A model generated the notes under the pieces. That model had not been told where the DNA came from and ran no database searches. It saw nothing but the letters and a program-made list of their open reading frames with translations. Both the position numbers and the translations under genes were made by a program. From an uncultured Pseudomonadota bacterium (lineage in GTDB: Bacteria; Pseudomonadota; Gammaproteobacteria; Burkholderiales; JALYOK01), in NCBI GenBank assembly GCA_902826775.1, contig CADEHE010000008.1:149797-213796 (forward strand): a DNA stretch of 64,000 nucleotides, read 5' to 3'. Positions 7,386-16,332 of the stretch are shown here, piece after piece (the first letter of the stretch is position 1; each line of letters begins with the position of its first letter).

Positions 7386-10300
7386 GAACAATGTCCGTGG
7401 AAATGCTGGCTTACTGCCGCAAGGTGTTTGTGGTCTGTGCGCTTGCTCTCGTGTCGCATGCTTCGGCGCAAACCTATGAGGTTGGCGCGGGCGAACCTTT
7501 CTTCCTGCTGAGTGACGCCAGCTATGGCACGCAGCAGAATGCGTTCGTGCGTTTGGAGGTGCCGCTGGGCTCGGCGGTGTACCAATTCGGCGGCGTTGAT
7601 GTGCGTATTTATCGCGTGCCGAAACCGCTGGAATTTTTGCAGAAGCAAAAGAATCCGCATCGCGCGACCGCGGCCAACAAAGCTAAACCTGAGGGTCTGT
7701 CCAACGCACTCGCTAAGCTTTGGGACGATTGGGCGCGCGAATCGCGCAGCGATTGGCGCCGACTATTCTCGCCAGAGGCGCGCCGTGCAGTGACCGGATC
7801 CGCGCCCGAGTTGCGCGCCCGCCCGGGGCTACGCACGGGCACCGACTATCGGGCGCAACCTCAATTTGAACCCTTGGCTGGTTACGATTTGGTGGACCAA
7901 TTCCGCTATCCGGTGGCTGAAGCTGAACCGATCAAGGCCCCGCCGAACCTCAATTTGCCGGGCAGCAGCAGTGACTTCATCCAACCCACTCCCGGCAATG
8001 TATTGGTGCCCCTCGGCAAGCGCGCGGCCGGATTGTATTTGGTGGAAGCGATGCTGGGCGGCTACCGTGCGACGACATTGGTGTTTGTTTCAGACACCAT
8101 GGCAATCACCAAAATCGCCGGCGACCAGTTGGTAGTTTGGGCGGTGGAACGCGCATCGGGGGATGCTGTCTCCCAGACCAAAGTGCTTTGGAGCGACGGT
8201 GTCGGCGTGCTGCAATCCGGCGCCACCAATGCGCAAGGACTCATTACTCTCACGCGCGATAGTCCCGAGCACACCTACGTTTTTGGCGAAGACGCCGCCG
8301 GCGGCGTGTTCGTCACGGAGAATTTCTACTACGACAGCGAAATCTACAACACCAAGCTTTACGCCGTCACCGACCGCCCGTTGTATCGCCCCGGCGACGA
8401 AGTGCGGGTGAAGTTTATCGGACGTGAATTTCAAAGCGCGCGGATGTCCTCTGCAATCAAAGCCGGGACCATTGCGCTGCAGGTGCTCGATCCAGCCGGG
8501 TTCCCCGTAGCCACGCAGAGTTTCAAGATAAGCCCGGAGCGCGGCACGGACACCAGCTTTCGTTTGCCCGCGAACGCGGCTCTCGGCGGCTACCAACTGC
8601 GGTTTACTTATGCCGGCGATGCGTACAACGCGGCGTTTCGTGTGGCGGAGTATCAGAAGCCGCATTTCGAAATAACCGTGGTTACCGACAAATCCGAGTT
8701 CAAGACTGGCGAAGCCATCCGCGGGCATTTACAGCTGGCGTATCCGGATGGCAAGCCTGTCAAAGAAGCAAGCGTCAATTTAAACGTGCGCGCGCAAAAA
8801 CTAACCATGGTCGAAGGCAACATGGATTTCATCGGCCAGTTCCCGGTGCAGATTGAATCGGAGACGCTGTCGAGCGACGAACAGGGCCGCGCGGCTTTTG
8901 TGCTACCGGCCGCGCAAGACCCATCACGCTACATCTTGAATGTGTTCGCCACCGATCAAGCAGCCTATCGCGTTAAGGCGACGAAAGAAATCTTGATTGA
9001 GCGCGGTGTTGCGCTCTATCGGGTCCGCGCGGACCGGCAATTCAGTTCCCCAAAACAGGAGATTGTGTTTTCGTTAGCCCCAGATGCTGGCGCTTCGGGG
9101 GATGCCGCCGCCGCCGAAAGCTGGGAGTGGCTACGGCTGGAAGATCGCGTGCGGCAGTCGGGCAAAGTAACGCGTAAGGACGGCTTCGAATTGTCTTTTG
9201 AGCAATCCGGTTCTTACTCCATTTTTGTGAAAGATGCGCATGGCAATGTGCTGGGCGGCACCACGCACTGGGTTTCTGGTGCGGGTGTGAAAGTCGCAGC
9301 TGGCTCGATCGAGATCGTATTCGACAAGCCGCGTTATCGCATCGGCGAGATGGCCGAAGCGCTGATCAGCTTCCCCGAAGAAGTCAAGCAGGCGTTACTT
9401 TCCCTGGAGCGTGACAAAGTGGAAGCGACTCACTTGCTTTCCGCTTCGGGCGGTTGGATCGAAACGACGCAAGTGGCGCCGGCGCAGTGGCGCGCGCGAT
9501 TGCGCGTGCAAGACGGCTACGGACCCAATATAACGCTCTCGGTCGCTTACGTTAAGAACGGCGAGTACGCCTTCCAAAACGCCGGACTGTTGGTGGATGA
9601 GCCGCGCGTAGAGATCGCGATGAAAGCGGACAAAGCGGTTTACAAGCCGGGCGAAAAGGTGCAAGTCGCCTTGGACGCGACGCTGCAAGGAAAACCGGTG
9701 GCCGCCGTAGTCACCGTCAGCGTTGTCGACGAGATGATTTACGTGCTGCAACCGGAAATCGCGCCGAACATCTTTGATTTTTTCTTTCATCCGCGCCGCA
9801 ACAACGTGCGCACCGTCGCCTCCCAGAGTTTTATCAGCTACGACTTGGCCACTGGCGCGGCTGCGGGCGCGCCGGCGCGGCGCAACGTCAATGAGCGCCG
9901 GGTCAAGCTGCTCGAGCGGCCGCGCCGCGACAACATCGACACAGCCTATTGGAATCCGGCGCTCACCACCGACGCTAACGGGAAGGCGGCTTTCACGTTC
10001 ACCATGCCCGATGGGCTGACGCGCTGGCGCATGACGGCGCGCGCGGTGCTGGCGCCGACCGGTCAAGTCGGTCAGCAAACGGCGTACGTGCGTTCGGACA
10101 AAGCGCTTTATGCGAAATGGACCAGCCCGAATTGGCTGCGCCCCGGCGATCAACCGAACGCTAGCTTGGCGATCTTCAATCAACTTAGTCAGCCTCAGCC
10201 AATCGAAGTGCGCGCCGGCAAAACGACAAAACGTTTGACCGCAGCGCCCGGGGCGAACTTCTTGCTGTTGCCCATGACAGAGGTGAGCGCCGGCGCGGTA

Positions 10301-11923
10301 GGCGATAGCGTAAGTGTTGCCGTGATGAGCAAAGGCGCGGTGGTTGATCAGCTCAACGTTTCGCTGCGGAAGGTCGCTGCCGATTGGCGCGCTCCCCAAA
10401 CCAAGGTGGTGCCGCTTAGCGGCGCGGCCACACCGCTCACGTTGCCGCGCGATGCGAGCAATGTGCGGGTGCGCGTCGTTTCTGGTGCGGGAGCGCACTT
10501 CTATCGGCTGGTCGACGATCTGGTGGATTATCCCTACGGATGTGTGGAGCAGACCGCCAGCCGCTTAATTCCGTTGGCCATCGCCTATCAAAACTTTGCC
10601 CCGGGCGATGAGATCTTGCTCTGGAAGTTGTCACATCAATTGTCCACGCAGCGCGTGCGCTTAGCGCAAATGGCCGGCCCGAACGCGCATTTCGGTTGGT
10701 GGCGCGACATGAGCGAGAACGCATTTTTGACGGCGTACGCTTACTACGCGGATTGGCATGCCGCGCGCGCTCTTAAGCTGGAGCTACCAAGCGATCACTG
10801 GCAGCGCCCGCTCAACCTCTACACTGCGCAAGCTGCGCAACATACCCGCTTGCAGCGCGCGCTGATGTTGGCGTGGTTGAAAGAACTCGATCAGCCGGTG
10901 ACGGCGATGACCGCCGGACTGCTGGAGGATTTTCCGACGCAGACTAGCCCATACGAGGCACGCCCCGCGGAAAGCGACCCCGAAAACAGCGTCGTATTGG
11001 CCAGCGACGGCGGGCTCGCTAATGCTTTGGCGATCGTGTTGGCGGTGCATTCCGCGCGCGAGCTCGGCGCGCCAGTGCCAGCGAAAGTCTCTGCCGCGCT
11101 GGAAACGGCGAAGCGCACACTGGCCGCCCATTCGCATCTGCCGATGGCGAGCGCAGTGCTGGCGCTAACCAATGGCATCCTGGAGAGCGAACTCGTGCGC
11201 GTCTTGGGCGCGGCGCAAGCAGAGCATGCCACCATTGATCGCGCGGTGACGCTTGGTTTGGTGCATGGCGCGCTTACTAAGCCCGCCAGCCTGTCGCCGC
11301 TGCCGGCACCCAAGTACGGTGATGTGTGGCGCAAATTCACCACGCTGTCAGGGCAAACCGAGTACCGCCCGCGTGTGGGTTTGATCCCCAAGGCTCTGAC
11401 GCTGGAGGCGGCGCCGCCGGCGGGTACGGTCGCGATCGTGCGCTACGAGAGCAGCGAGAAAACACAAAGCACCTTGCCGGTGTCGATCGAGCGGCGTTTC
11501 TATCGTGTGCGCAAAGGCAGAGACAACAACTTCACGCTTGAAGCCATTGGTGGAACCGAGGCATTCATGACCGACGGACTGTATCTCGATGAGATCAAGC
11601 TCAAGGCGGCGAAACCGCAACAATTTGGCATGGTGGAGGCGCCGTTGCCGCCGGGAGCAAGCGTCGAGTCCACAACTTGGGGCATCAACATTGCTGGCGC
11701 GGGCGGTGAAACCGAGGCGCTACCGCGCGCGACAGCCGAGGCGACGACGTTTGGCTATGGCGTGCCGATCGAAACCTTGCGTGCGGAAAGCGTCGTGCGT
11801 CATCTGGTGCGGTTCGCACAAACCGGCCGGTTCAAGTTGCCGCCCGCCAGATACTATGGAATGTACTCGCCGATGAATAAGGCAGTTCAAGATATGTCAG
11901 CCAATACTGTCGAAGTACGTTAG
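7382..11923 (+). CDS. yfaS: Bacterial alpha-2-macroglobulin (YfaS/MagD type) with intact thioester motif
   Basis: This large periplasmic protease-trap protein has 1513 residues. A Sec signal peptide ends near SHASA-Q. The repeated beta-rich MG domains contain motifs such as YAVTDRPLYRPGDEVRVKF and KADKAVYKPGEKVQVALD. The A2M domain begins near residue 850 (TAYWNPALTTDANGKAAF, TMPDGLTRWRM). The thioester motif GCVEQ is present, with Cys1054 and Gln1057, followed by a thioester helical domain. Macroglobulins trap attacking proteases by bait-region cleavage and covalent capture. There is no lipobox, unlike the YfhM class, and no pbpC neighbour. The chosen ATG at 7382 overlaps the yfaT stop. Its TAG stop overlaps the GTG of the next gene. 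Confidence 0.93.
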   Translation: MRTMSVEMLAYCRKVFVVCALALVSHASAQTYEVGAGEPFFLLSDASYGTQQNAFVRLEVPLGSAVYQFGGVDVRIYRVPKPLEFLQKQKNPHRATAANKAKPEGLSNALAKLWDDWARESRSDWRRLFSPEARRAVTGSAPELRARPGLRTGTDYRAQPQFEPLAGYDLVDQFRYPVAEAEPIKAPPNLNLPGSSSDFIQPTPGNVLVPLGKRAAGLYLVEAMLGGYRATTLVFVSDTMAITKIAGDQLVVWAVERASGDAVSQTKVLWSDGVGVLQSGATNAQGLITLTRDSPEHTYVFGEDAAGGVFVTENFYYDSEIYNTKLYAVTDRPLYRPGDEVRVKFIGREFQSARMSSAIKAGTIALQVLDPAGFPVATQSFKISPERGTDTSFRLPANAALGGYQLRFTYAGDAYNAAFRVAEYQKPHFEITVVTDKSEFKTGEAIRGHLQLAYPDGKPVKEASVNLNVRAQKLTMVEGNMDFIGQFPVQIESETLSSDEQGRAAFVLPAAQDPSRYILNVFATDQAAYRVKATKEILIERGVALYRVRADRQFSSPKQEIVFSLAPDAGASGDAAAAESWEWLRLEDRVRQSGKVTRKDGFELSFEQSGSYSIFVKDAHGNVLGGTTHWVSGAGVKVAAGSIEIVFDKPRYRIGEMAEALISFPEEVKQALLSLERDKVEATHLLSASGGWIETTQVAPAQWRARLRVQDGYGPNITLSVAYVKNGEYAFQNAGLLVDEPRVEIAMKADKAVYKPGEKVQVALDATLQGKPVAAVVTVSVVDEMIYVLQPEIAPNIFDFFFHPRRNNVRTVASQSFISYDLATGAAAGAPARRNVNERRVKLLERPRRDNIDTAYWNPALTTDANGKAAFTFTMPDGLTRWRMTARAVLAPTGQVGQQTAYVRSDKALYAKWTSPNWLRPGDQPNASLAIFNQLSQPQPIEVRAGKTTKRLTAAPGANFLLLPMTEVSAGAVGDSVSVAVMSKGAVVDQLNVSLRKVAADWRAPQTKVVPLSGAATPLTLPRDASNVRVRVVSGAGAHFYRLVDDLVDYPYGCVEQTASRLIPLAIAYQNFAPGDEILLWKLSHQLSTQRVRLAQMAGPNAHFGWWRDMSENAFLTAYAYYADWHAARALKLELPSDHWQRPLNLYTAQAAQHTRLQRALMLAWLKELDQPVTAMTAGLLEDFPTQTSPYEARPAESDPENSVVLASDGGLANALAIVLAVHSARELGAPVPAKVSAALETAKRTLAAHSHLPMASAVLALTNGILESELVRVLGAAQAEHATIDRAVTLGLVHGALTKPASLSPLPAPKYGDVWRKFTTLSGQTEYRPRVGLIPKALTLEAAPPAGTVAIVRYESSEKTQSTLPVSIERRFYRVRKGRDNNFTLEAIGGTEAFMTDGLYLDEIKLKAAKPQQFGMVEAPLPPGASVESTTWGINIAGAGGETEALPRATAEATTFGYGVPIETLRAESVVRHLVRFAQTGRFKLPPARYYGMYSPMNKAVQDMSANTVEVR

Positions 11924-13578
11924 TGCGCATTGTCTTCCTCGTGGTGGGTTTTTGCGCTTGCTGCGCGAGTGCTGGCGTGCGCGCCGCCGAGGCTGAAGCG
12001 ACGCTCGCGTGGCTGCGTGAGGGCGTCATGGCGACGCGCACGCAGCCGGCGGCAAGTGCTGCTGCGCACGCTAGTCCAATCGGGAGTTTGTGGAAGCTGT
12101 ATGTGTACGCCTACTTGGCCGAGACCGACGCGCGCGAAGCGCCCTACCAGTGCACGGCGGCGGCGGCGAATACCGAACAGCAAGAGTATTGCTGCAAGGC
12201 GGGCGAATCGGTCGGCCGTGATCAAGCACTGGCGCGTTCGTGTGGCGCATATTTCGAGCCGGAACGGCTTGCCATTTCCAGCGGTGCATGGCGCAGCTTT
12301 TGGCAACAGCGCATGCCGCAAACACCTTGGCTGCAAGAGTTGAGTGCGCTGCAGCCGCACACTCAAGTTAGCGTGGCCTCGCTTCTGAAGACACTGCAAA
12401 CGTTTCCGCTGCAAGCGCGCCAGGCCGCGCGGCAGGCGCTGGCGGAGGTGACTCTTTCTGGGTACGGGCGCGGCGCGCTTGCGGCACTTGGAAGCGGCCC
12501 GCGTCTCAAGACTTTTACGTGGCGGCGCGCTGAGCGTCCCGATACTTATTTCGGTGGCGCGGCAGGGTGGCTCGCGGACGGGACACCATTTTGGTTCGGG
12601 GCGAGCGGTTCGAGCAAGGCTGCTCTCTCGCGCCATGCTGGCTGGATCAGCGCCAACTTACCTGATGCGCGCGTTGCAGATCAGAGTGAACAAGCCTGCG
12701 TGTTGGTCGATTTCTTCACGCGCTATCCGATCGATACGGTGCACACGGCGAGCGGCGAGCGCATCGAGCAAGCAGCGCGCTTGCATGGCGACTATGTCGT
12801 GAGCTTTAAGAACGGTACGCGTTTGCCGATTCATTCCGCAGGTGAGCTGGAGCTGCGGTTTGCCCAACGCAGCGTGATTCTAGGGCGCTTCCCGCTCGAA
12901 GAATATGTTGCACGCGTGGTCGATCGTGAAGGCGACGCGGGCGTTCGGCAAGCGGCCGCGGCGCTTGCCGTGCTTGCCCGCAGCTACGTATTGCAGAATG
13001 CTAGGTTCGAATCAGGTTGCTATCGCATCGGCGACAGCAGTGGCACGCAGCGTGTCAGTGCCCGGCCGTCGTCGCCATCCGCTCGAGCAGCAGCACAGTT
13101 TACTGCCGGTCTGGTGGTTAGCGGAGCTGCGGTGCAATATCACCGCGATCGGGCCGAGCCCGGCAGGTTGTCATGGAGAAAGGCCGTTGAGCAGGCGCAA
13201 GCGGGGATGAGTTTTGACGAACTGCTCGCGCAAGCGTTCCCAAGCGCTGCGCTTGCCACCCTCTCTGGGCTGGAGGAATGCAAACGTCTCGACGCGGCAG
13301 AACGCTGGTTGACGGTGATGCAACCAAAATGGCATCGCGCACTGCGCGGCGAACCGGGCTTCGAGGCGTTGGAGGCAGCGCCGGCTGTGTGCGCGCTCAA
13401 CTACGGAAATCCTTATTCGGATCAGCGCCGCTTGCGCATTTATGCGCGCGATTGGCGCAGTTTCAACGACCAGCTCACTTTAGCCCATGAGTATTTGCAC
13501 CTCGTGTTCCGTTTTCATCCGCGCGGCTTCGACGAAGCATACATCGAGCAAACCGCGCGCAGATTGTTGGAAGGGTAA
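11923..13578 (+). CDS. yfaQ: DUF2300 (YfaQ-type) secreted protein with SxxK, SpoIID-like and HExxH motifs
   Basis: This secreted protein has 551 residues and starts at a GTG that overlaps the yfaS stop (TAGTG). A signal peptide ends near residue 22. Three blocks stand out. SPIGSLWKLY puts an SxxK (Ser55, Lys58) in a context like penicillin-binding proteins and beta-lactamases. LEEYVARVVDREGD followed by AALAVLARSYVLQ (residues 325-358) resembles SpoIID/LytB amidase enhancers. HEYLH at 522-526 with downstream FDEAY looks like a zinc-peptidase helix. The family name is certain only at operon level; the three sub-assignments are inferred from motifs. Cys-rich parts near residues 77-107 suggest disulfides. 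Confidence 0.75.
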   Translation: MRIVFLVVGFCACCASAGVRAAEAEATLAWLREGVMATRTQPAASAAAHASPIGSLWKLYVYAYLAETDAREAPYQCTAAAANTEQQEYCCKAGESVGRDQALARSCGAYFEPERLAISSGAWRSFWQQRMPQTPWLQELSALQPHTQVSVASLLKTLQTFPLQARQAARQALAEVTLSGYGRGALAALGSGPRLKTFTWRRAERPDTYFGGAAGWLADGTPFWFGASGSSKAALSRHAGWISANLPDARVADQSEQACVLVDFFTRYPIDTVHTASGERIEQAARLHGDYVVSFKNGTRLPIHSAGELELRFAQRSVILGRFPLEEYVARVVDREGDAGVRQAAAALAVLARSYVLQNARFESGCYRIGDSSGTQRVSARPSSPSARAAAQFTAGLVVSGAAVQYHRDRAEPGRLSWRKAVEQAQAGMSFDELLAQAFPSAALATLSGLEECKRLDAAERWLTVMQPKWHRALRGEPGFEALEAAPAVCALNYGNPYSDQRRLRIYARDWRSFNDQLTLAHEYLHLVFRFHPRGFDEAYIEQTARRLLEG

Positions 13579-13580
13579 GC

Positions 13581-14378
13581 ATGTCGGCATGTTTGCGTTC
13601 GGTTTTGGTGGTGGGGCTTGTATGCATGTGCGCGCTTTCGAGCCAAAGCAGTGAAGCGCAAGTCAATCTTGACGCACCTACTGGCGGATGGCGCGATTCG
13701 CGCGGCAGCGGCATCAGCTTTCTGCAGCCGGTGTACTACCCGGCCTCTAGCGCGAATGCCGAGGGCCAAGATCCTGCCGGACTGATCCGCGGACGCATTG
13801 CGCTTCGGACGAAGACGAGCGCGGCGCGTAGCGCCCACACGCTGGTGGTCAACGGCGTGGCGATGCCCTTGCTTGCCGACGAGCAAGGACAGTTCGCGCG
13901 ACCCTATGCGTTCGGTGCGGGGTCCAATAGCCTGGAGGTGCGTGCCGAAGGCAAAGCAAGCGCAAAGAACAGGCGGCGCGTGCAGTTCTACGAAACCAAC
14001 ACCGATCGCACGCCGTCGAAATTGCGTGTGGCGCTGTCGTGGGATTCGGACGGCACCGATCTGGATCTTCACGTCATCGGGCCGACCGGCGAGCATACCT
14101 ACTACGGCGAGCGGCTCGCGCCGAGCGGTGCCGCGCTCGACATCGATGTAACCACCGGCTACGGTCCGGAGATCTACGCGGCGCCGGCTCCGGACAAAGG
14201 CGCGTATCACATTTACGTCAACTACTATGGTTCCGGTGATAGACAAGACATCATTACCGTTGCGCAAGTCGCCGTCATTACCAACGAGAATACGCCGGGC
14301 GAAAAGCAGCAGGTGTTCCGTATTCCGATGCGCAAGCCGGGTGAGCTTACATTAGTGCGTTCATTTGTATTCCCATGA
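13581..14378 (+). CDS. yfaP: DUF2135 (YfaP-type) secreted protein, copy 1
   Basis: This protein has 265 residues, a signal peptide (cleavage near SSEA-QVNLD) and a beta-rich DUF2135 domain. The hallmark is the acidic loop VALSWDSDGTDLDLHVIGP followed by GYGPEIYAAPAPDKGAYHIY, which resembles calcium- or carbohydrate-binding beta-sandwich proteins. Only two bases separate it from yfaQ, and the next gene starts at the ATGA overlap 14375-14378. It is clearly paralogous to the following gene: both share a GGW near the N-terminus, an ARPYAFG-GSNS segment and KRVQFYE/RRVQFYE. The function is unknown; it is a candidate partner of the macroglobulin. Confidence 0.85.
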   Translation: MSACLRSVLVVGLVCMCALSSQSSEAQVNLDAPTGGWRDSRGSGISFLQPVYYPASSANAEGQDPAGLIRGRIALRTKTSAARSAHTLVVNGVAMPLLADEQGQFARPYAFGAGSNSLEVRAEGKASAKNRRRVQFYETNTDRTPSKLRVALSWDSDGTDLDLHVIGPTGEHTYYGERLAPSGAALDIDVTTGYGPEIYAAPAPDKGAYHIYVNYYGSGDRQDIITVAQVAVITNENTPGEKQQVFRIPMRKPGELTLVRSFVFP

Positions 14379-15187
14379 ATTTCAATTTGGTAGTGCTTGG
14401 TTTGGTGTCGGCGCTAGCGTCAATGCCGGCGTTCTCTCAGGTCGAATACGACGGGCCGCACGGCGGCTGGAATTACTCCGGGGTCGTGGATAAGCCGGAT
14501 GAGCTGAACTACGCCTATCCGGCGCCGCCGATCGATCGAGGAGCGCAAAAGAATCGCATGCTCGTGCGCGGCCGGCTGAAGGCGGCCGCGAATGATCGTA
14601 CGCCGCCGAAGTTAGTAGTCAATGGCAATCCGATGTTGCTCTACGGCGATGGCGAAGGGCGCTTTGCGCGCCCCTATGCGTTCGGGCCAGGATCGAACTC
14701 AATAGAAATTCGCAGCGGCGCAGCCGAGGGCGCGCCGGCAAGCGGGAAGACATTCAAGCGCGTGCAGTTCTATGAAGCGAATCCGAACAAGGCGGCAGCG
14801 CACGTGCGCATCATCATGACTTGGGATGACCCGCAAGCCGAAGTCGATATGCACGTGCTCACGCCGGACGGCGGTCATGCGTTCTGGGCCGCGCCTGTGC
14901 TGGAAAACGGCGGCGGTTTGGACGTGGACAGCGTGGACGGCGCCGGGCCGGAAATCTTCTCGGTGATCGCGCCGCCGCGCGGTAGTTACTACGTCTACGT
15001 CAACTATTGGGGCAATTTTGGCGCCAGCGGCTATCACTTCGACGAAGCCACCCGCAAGCGCGATGTGATCACAACGCGAGTAACCGTCGTCTACCACGAG
15101 AATACCCCGCGCGAAAAACGCGAGAGTTTTGTGGTTCCGCTGCGCAAGATTGGCGATCTCACTCTTGTGAGTTCATTCGTTTACTAA
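14375..15187 (+). CDS. DUF2135 (YfaP-type) secreted protein, copy 2
   Basis: This second DUF2135 protein has 270 residues. A short signal peptide ends at PAFS-QVEYD. The domain hallmark is IIMTWDDPQAEVDMHVLTP with GAGPEIFSVIAPPRGSYYVYVNYWG. It is diverged from copy 1 by many substitutions and small insertions but is collinear along its whole length, so this is an old tandem duplication. It is the last gene of the six-gene operon. Its acidic loop differs from copy 1 (DDPQAEVD against DSDGTDLD), which may reflect specialisation. Confidence 0.85.
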   Translation: MNFNLVVLGLVSALASMPAFSQVEYDGPHGGWNYSGVVDKPDELNYAYPAPPIDRGAQKNRMLVRGRLKAAANDRTPPKLVVNGNPMLLYGDGEGRFARPYAFGPGSNSIEIRSGAAEGAPASGKTFKRVQFYEANPNKAAAHVRIIMTWDDPQAEVDMHVLTPDGGHAFWAAPVLENGGGLDVDSVDGAGPEIFSVIAPPRGSYYVYVNYWGNFGASGYHFDEATRKRDVITTRVTVVYHENTPREKRESFVVPLRKIGDLTLVSSFVY

Positions 15188-15296
15188 AAACTATCTCGCG
15201 GCGGTGCTGGTCGCGTCTCGCCGGGTGCTGATGGCATGGGTTCTGGCCTATGCAGTGAACACCGTGCGCCCGCTACCGCAAGAGCATTTTCCCGAT

Positions 15297-15310
15297 TTGA
15301 TCTAGATCAA
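15297..15310. promoter_or_regulatory. FNR/ANR-type binding box upstream of the SUMF1-domain gene
   Basis: TTGATCTAGATCAA is a perfect match to the FNR consensus TTGAT-N4-ATCAA and is itself a full palindrome. Its centre lies about 69 bases before the downstream start codon, which would allow activation from about -41.5 with a leader of roughly 28 bases. It suggests oxygen- or NO-responsive control of the next gene. Confidence 0.7.
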
Positions 15311-15372
15311 ACGCCAGCCTTCAAGTGGCGGCTACTTTCCTACGCTCAATAACTTTAGGGGAGGTGCTGCGC

Positions 15373-16242
15373 ATGACACGGTTTTCCAGGCTGATGATCT
15401 TGATCGCGAGCGAATTGCTGATGCCCGCGGTGGGCGCTCGCGCAGCAGACGCGGCGCCCGGCAGCGCCATTAAAGATTGTCCGGTATGTCCCGAACTGAT
15501 CGTGGTGCCGGCCGGGGAGTTCACTATGGGATCGGACAAAGAAGAGAGCGGCCACCCGGACGAGAAGCCGCAGCACGCAGTGCGCATCCCGAAAGCATTC
15601 GCTGCCGGTAAATTCGAAGTGACGTTCGATCAGTGGGACGCATGCGCGGCCGAAGGGCGCTGCGCGAAAGTTTCTGATGATGGGTTAGGTCGCGCGGATC
15701 GTCCGGTGATTAACGTCACCTGGCCGGATGCAAAGATCTACGTCGCGTGGTTGTCAGAGAAGTCCGGTAAAGCATATCGCTTGTTATCCGAGGCCGAGTG
15801 GGAATACGCGGCCCGGGCCGGTACCAAGACAGCGTGGTTTTGGGGCCCTGCCGAGGACAGCTATGGTTCGCGCGAAGCATGCAAGTTCGCCAACACGCAC
15901 GATGAAAGTGGCAAGAAGGCGCACCCGAACTATGTATGGTCAAATCACCTGTGCGACGATGGTTTTCCCGAGACTGCGCCGGTAGGCCGTTACCAGTCCA
16001 ACGCTTTCGGATTGCACGACATGATTGGCAACGTGCGCGAGTGGGTGGAAGATTGTCACGGCGAATACAAGGATGCGCCCAGCGACGGTTCGGCACGTGC
16101 CGCGAGTGTGTGCGAGAAGCGCATCGTGCGCGGTGGCGCGTGGATCGACGGTGCTTCAACCACGCGCTCGGCGTATCGCCATCCTTTGCCTGAGACGCAC
16201 AAGAATTACCAAGTCGGCTTGCGCGTGGCGCGCGATCTGTAG
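15373..16242 (+). CDS. SUMF1 / formylglycine-generating-enzyme-like domain protein, exported
   Basis: This protein has 289 residues. The ATG at 15373 is preceded by GGGGAGG and gives a signal peptide ending near GARA-ADA. The SUMF1 domain runs from MVPAGEF-like VVPAGEFTMGS (about residue 44) to GLRVARDL at the C-terminus. It includes RPVINVTWPDAKIYVAWL, LLSEAEWEYAARAG, GNVREWVEDC and RGGAWIDGASTTRSAYR. True sulfatase-modifying enzymes carry catalytic cysteines in that last block, and here they are absent. I therefore expect a structural or binding role, as in NirV-type proteins near denitrification genes. An FNR box upstream and a terminator downstream make it a single-gene unit. Confidence 0.88.
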   Translation: MTRFSRLMILIASELLMPAVGARAADAAPGSAIKDCPVCPELIVVPAGEFTMGSDKEESGHPDEKPQHAVRIPKAFAAGKFEVTFDQWDACAAEGRCAKVSDDGLGRADRPVINVTWPDAKIYVAWLSEKSGKAYRLLSEAEWEYAARAGTKTAWFWGPAEDSYGSREACKFANTHDESGKKAHPNYVWSNHLCDDGFPETAPVGRYQSNAFGLHDMIGNVREWVEDCHGEYKDAPSDGSARAASVCEKRIVRGGAWIDGASTTRSAYRHPLPETHKNYQVGLRVARDL

Positions 16243-16282
16243 CGAGCGCCGCAACGCTGCACTTGGGTCGGTGTTGATGCGA

Positions 16283-16311
16283 AGGGCACTATTAGATCAG
16301 TGCCCTTTTTC
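16283..16311 (+). terminator. Terminator after the SUMF1-domain gene
   Basis: An 8-bp stem AGGGCACT / AGTGCCCT with an 8-base loop is followed by a run of T. It lies between convergent genes; the minus-strand protease stop codon is only about 20 bases further on. Confidence 0.8.
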
Positions 16312-16332
16312 TGCGCACGGCGCAGCTGACGA

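Noticed and set aside
9395..10498. Long minus-strand frame (367 codons) inside the macroglobulin gene
   Set aside because: It lies antisense to a certain gene; the His/Arg-rich composition is typical of a shadow frame in G+C-rich DNA.
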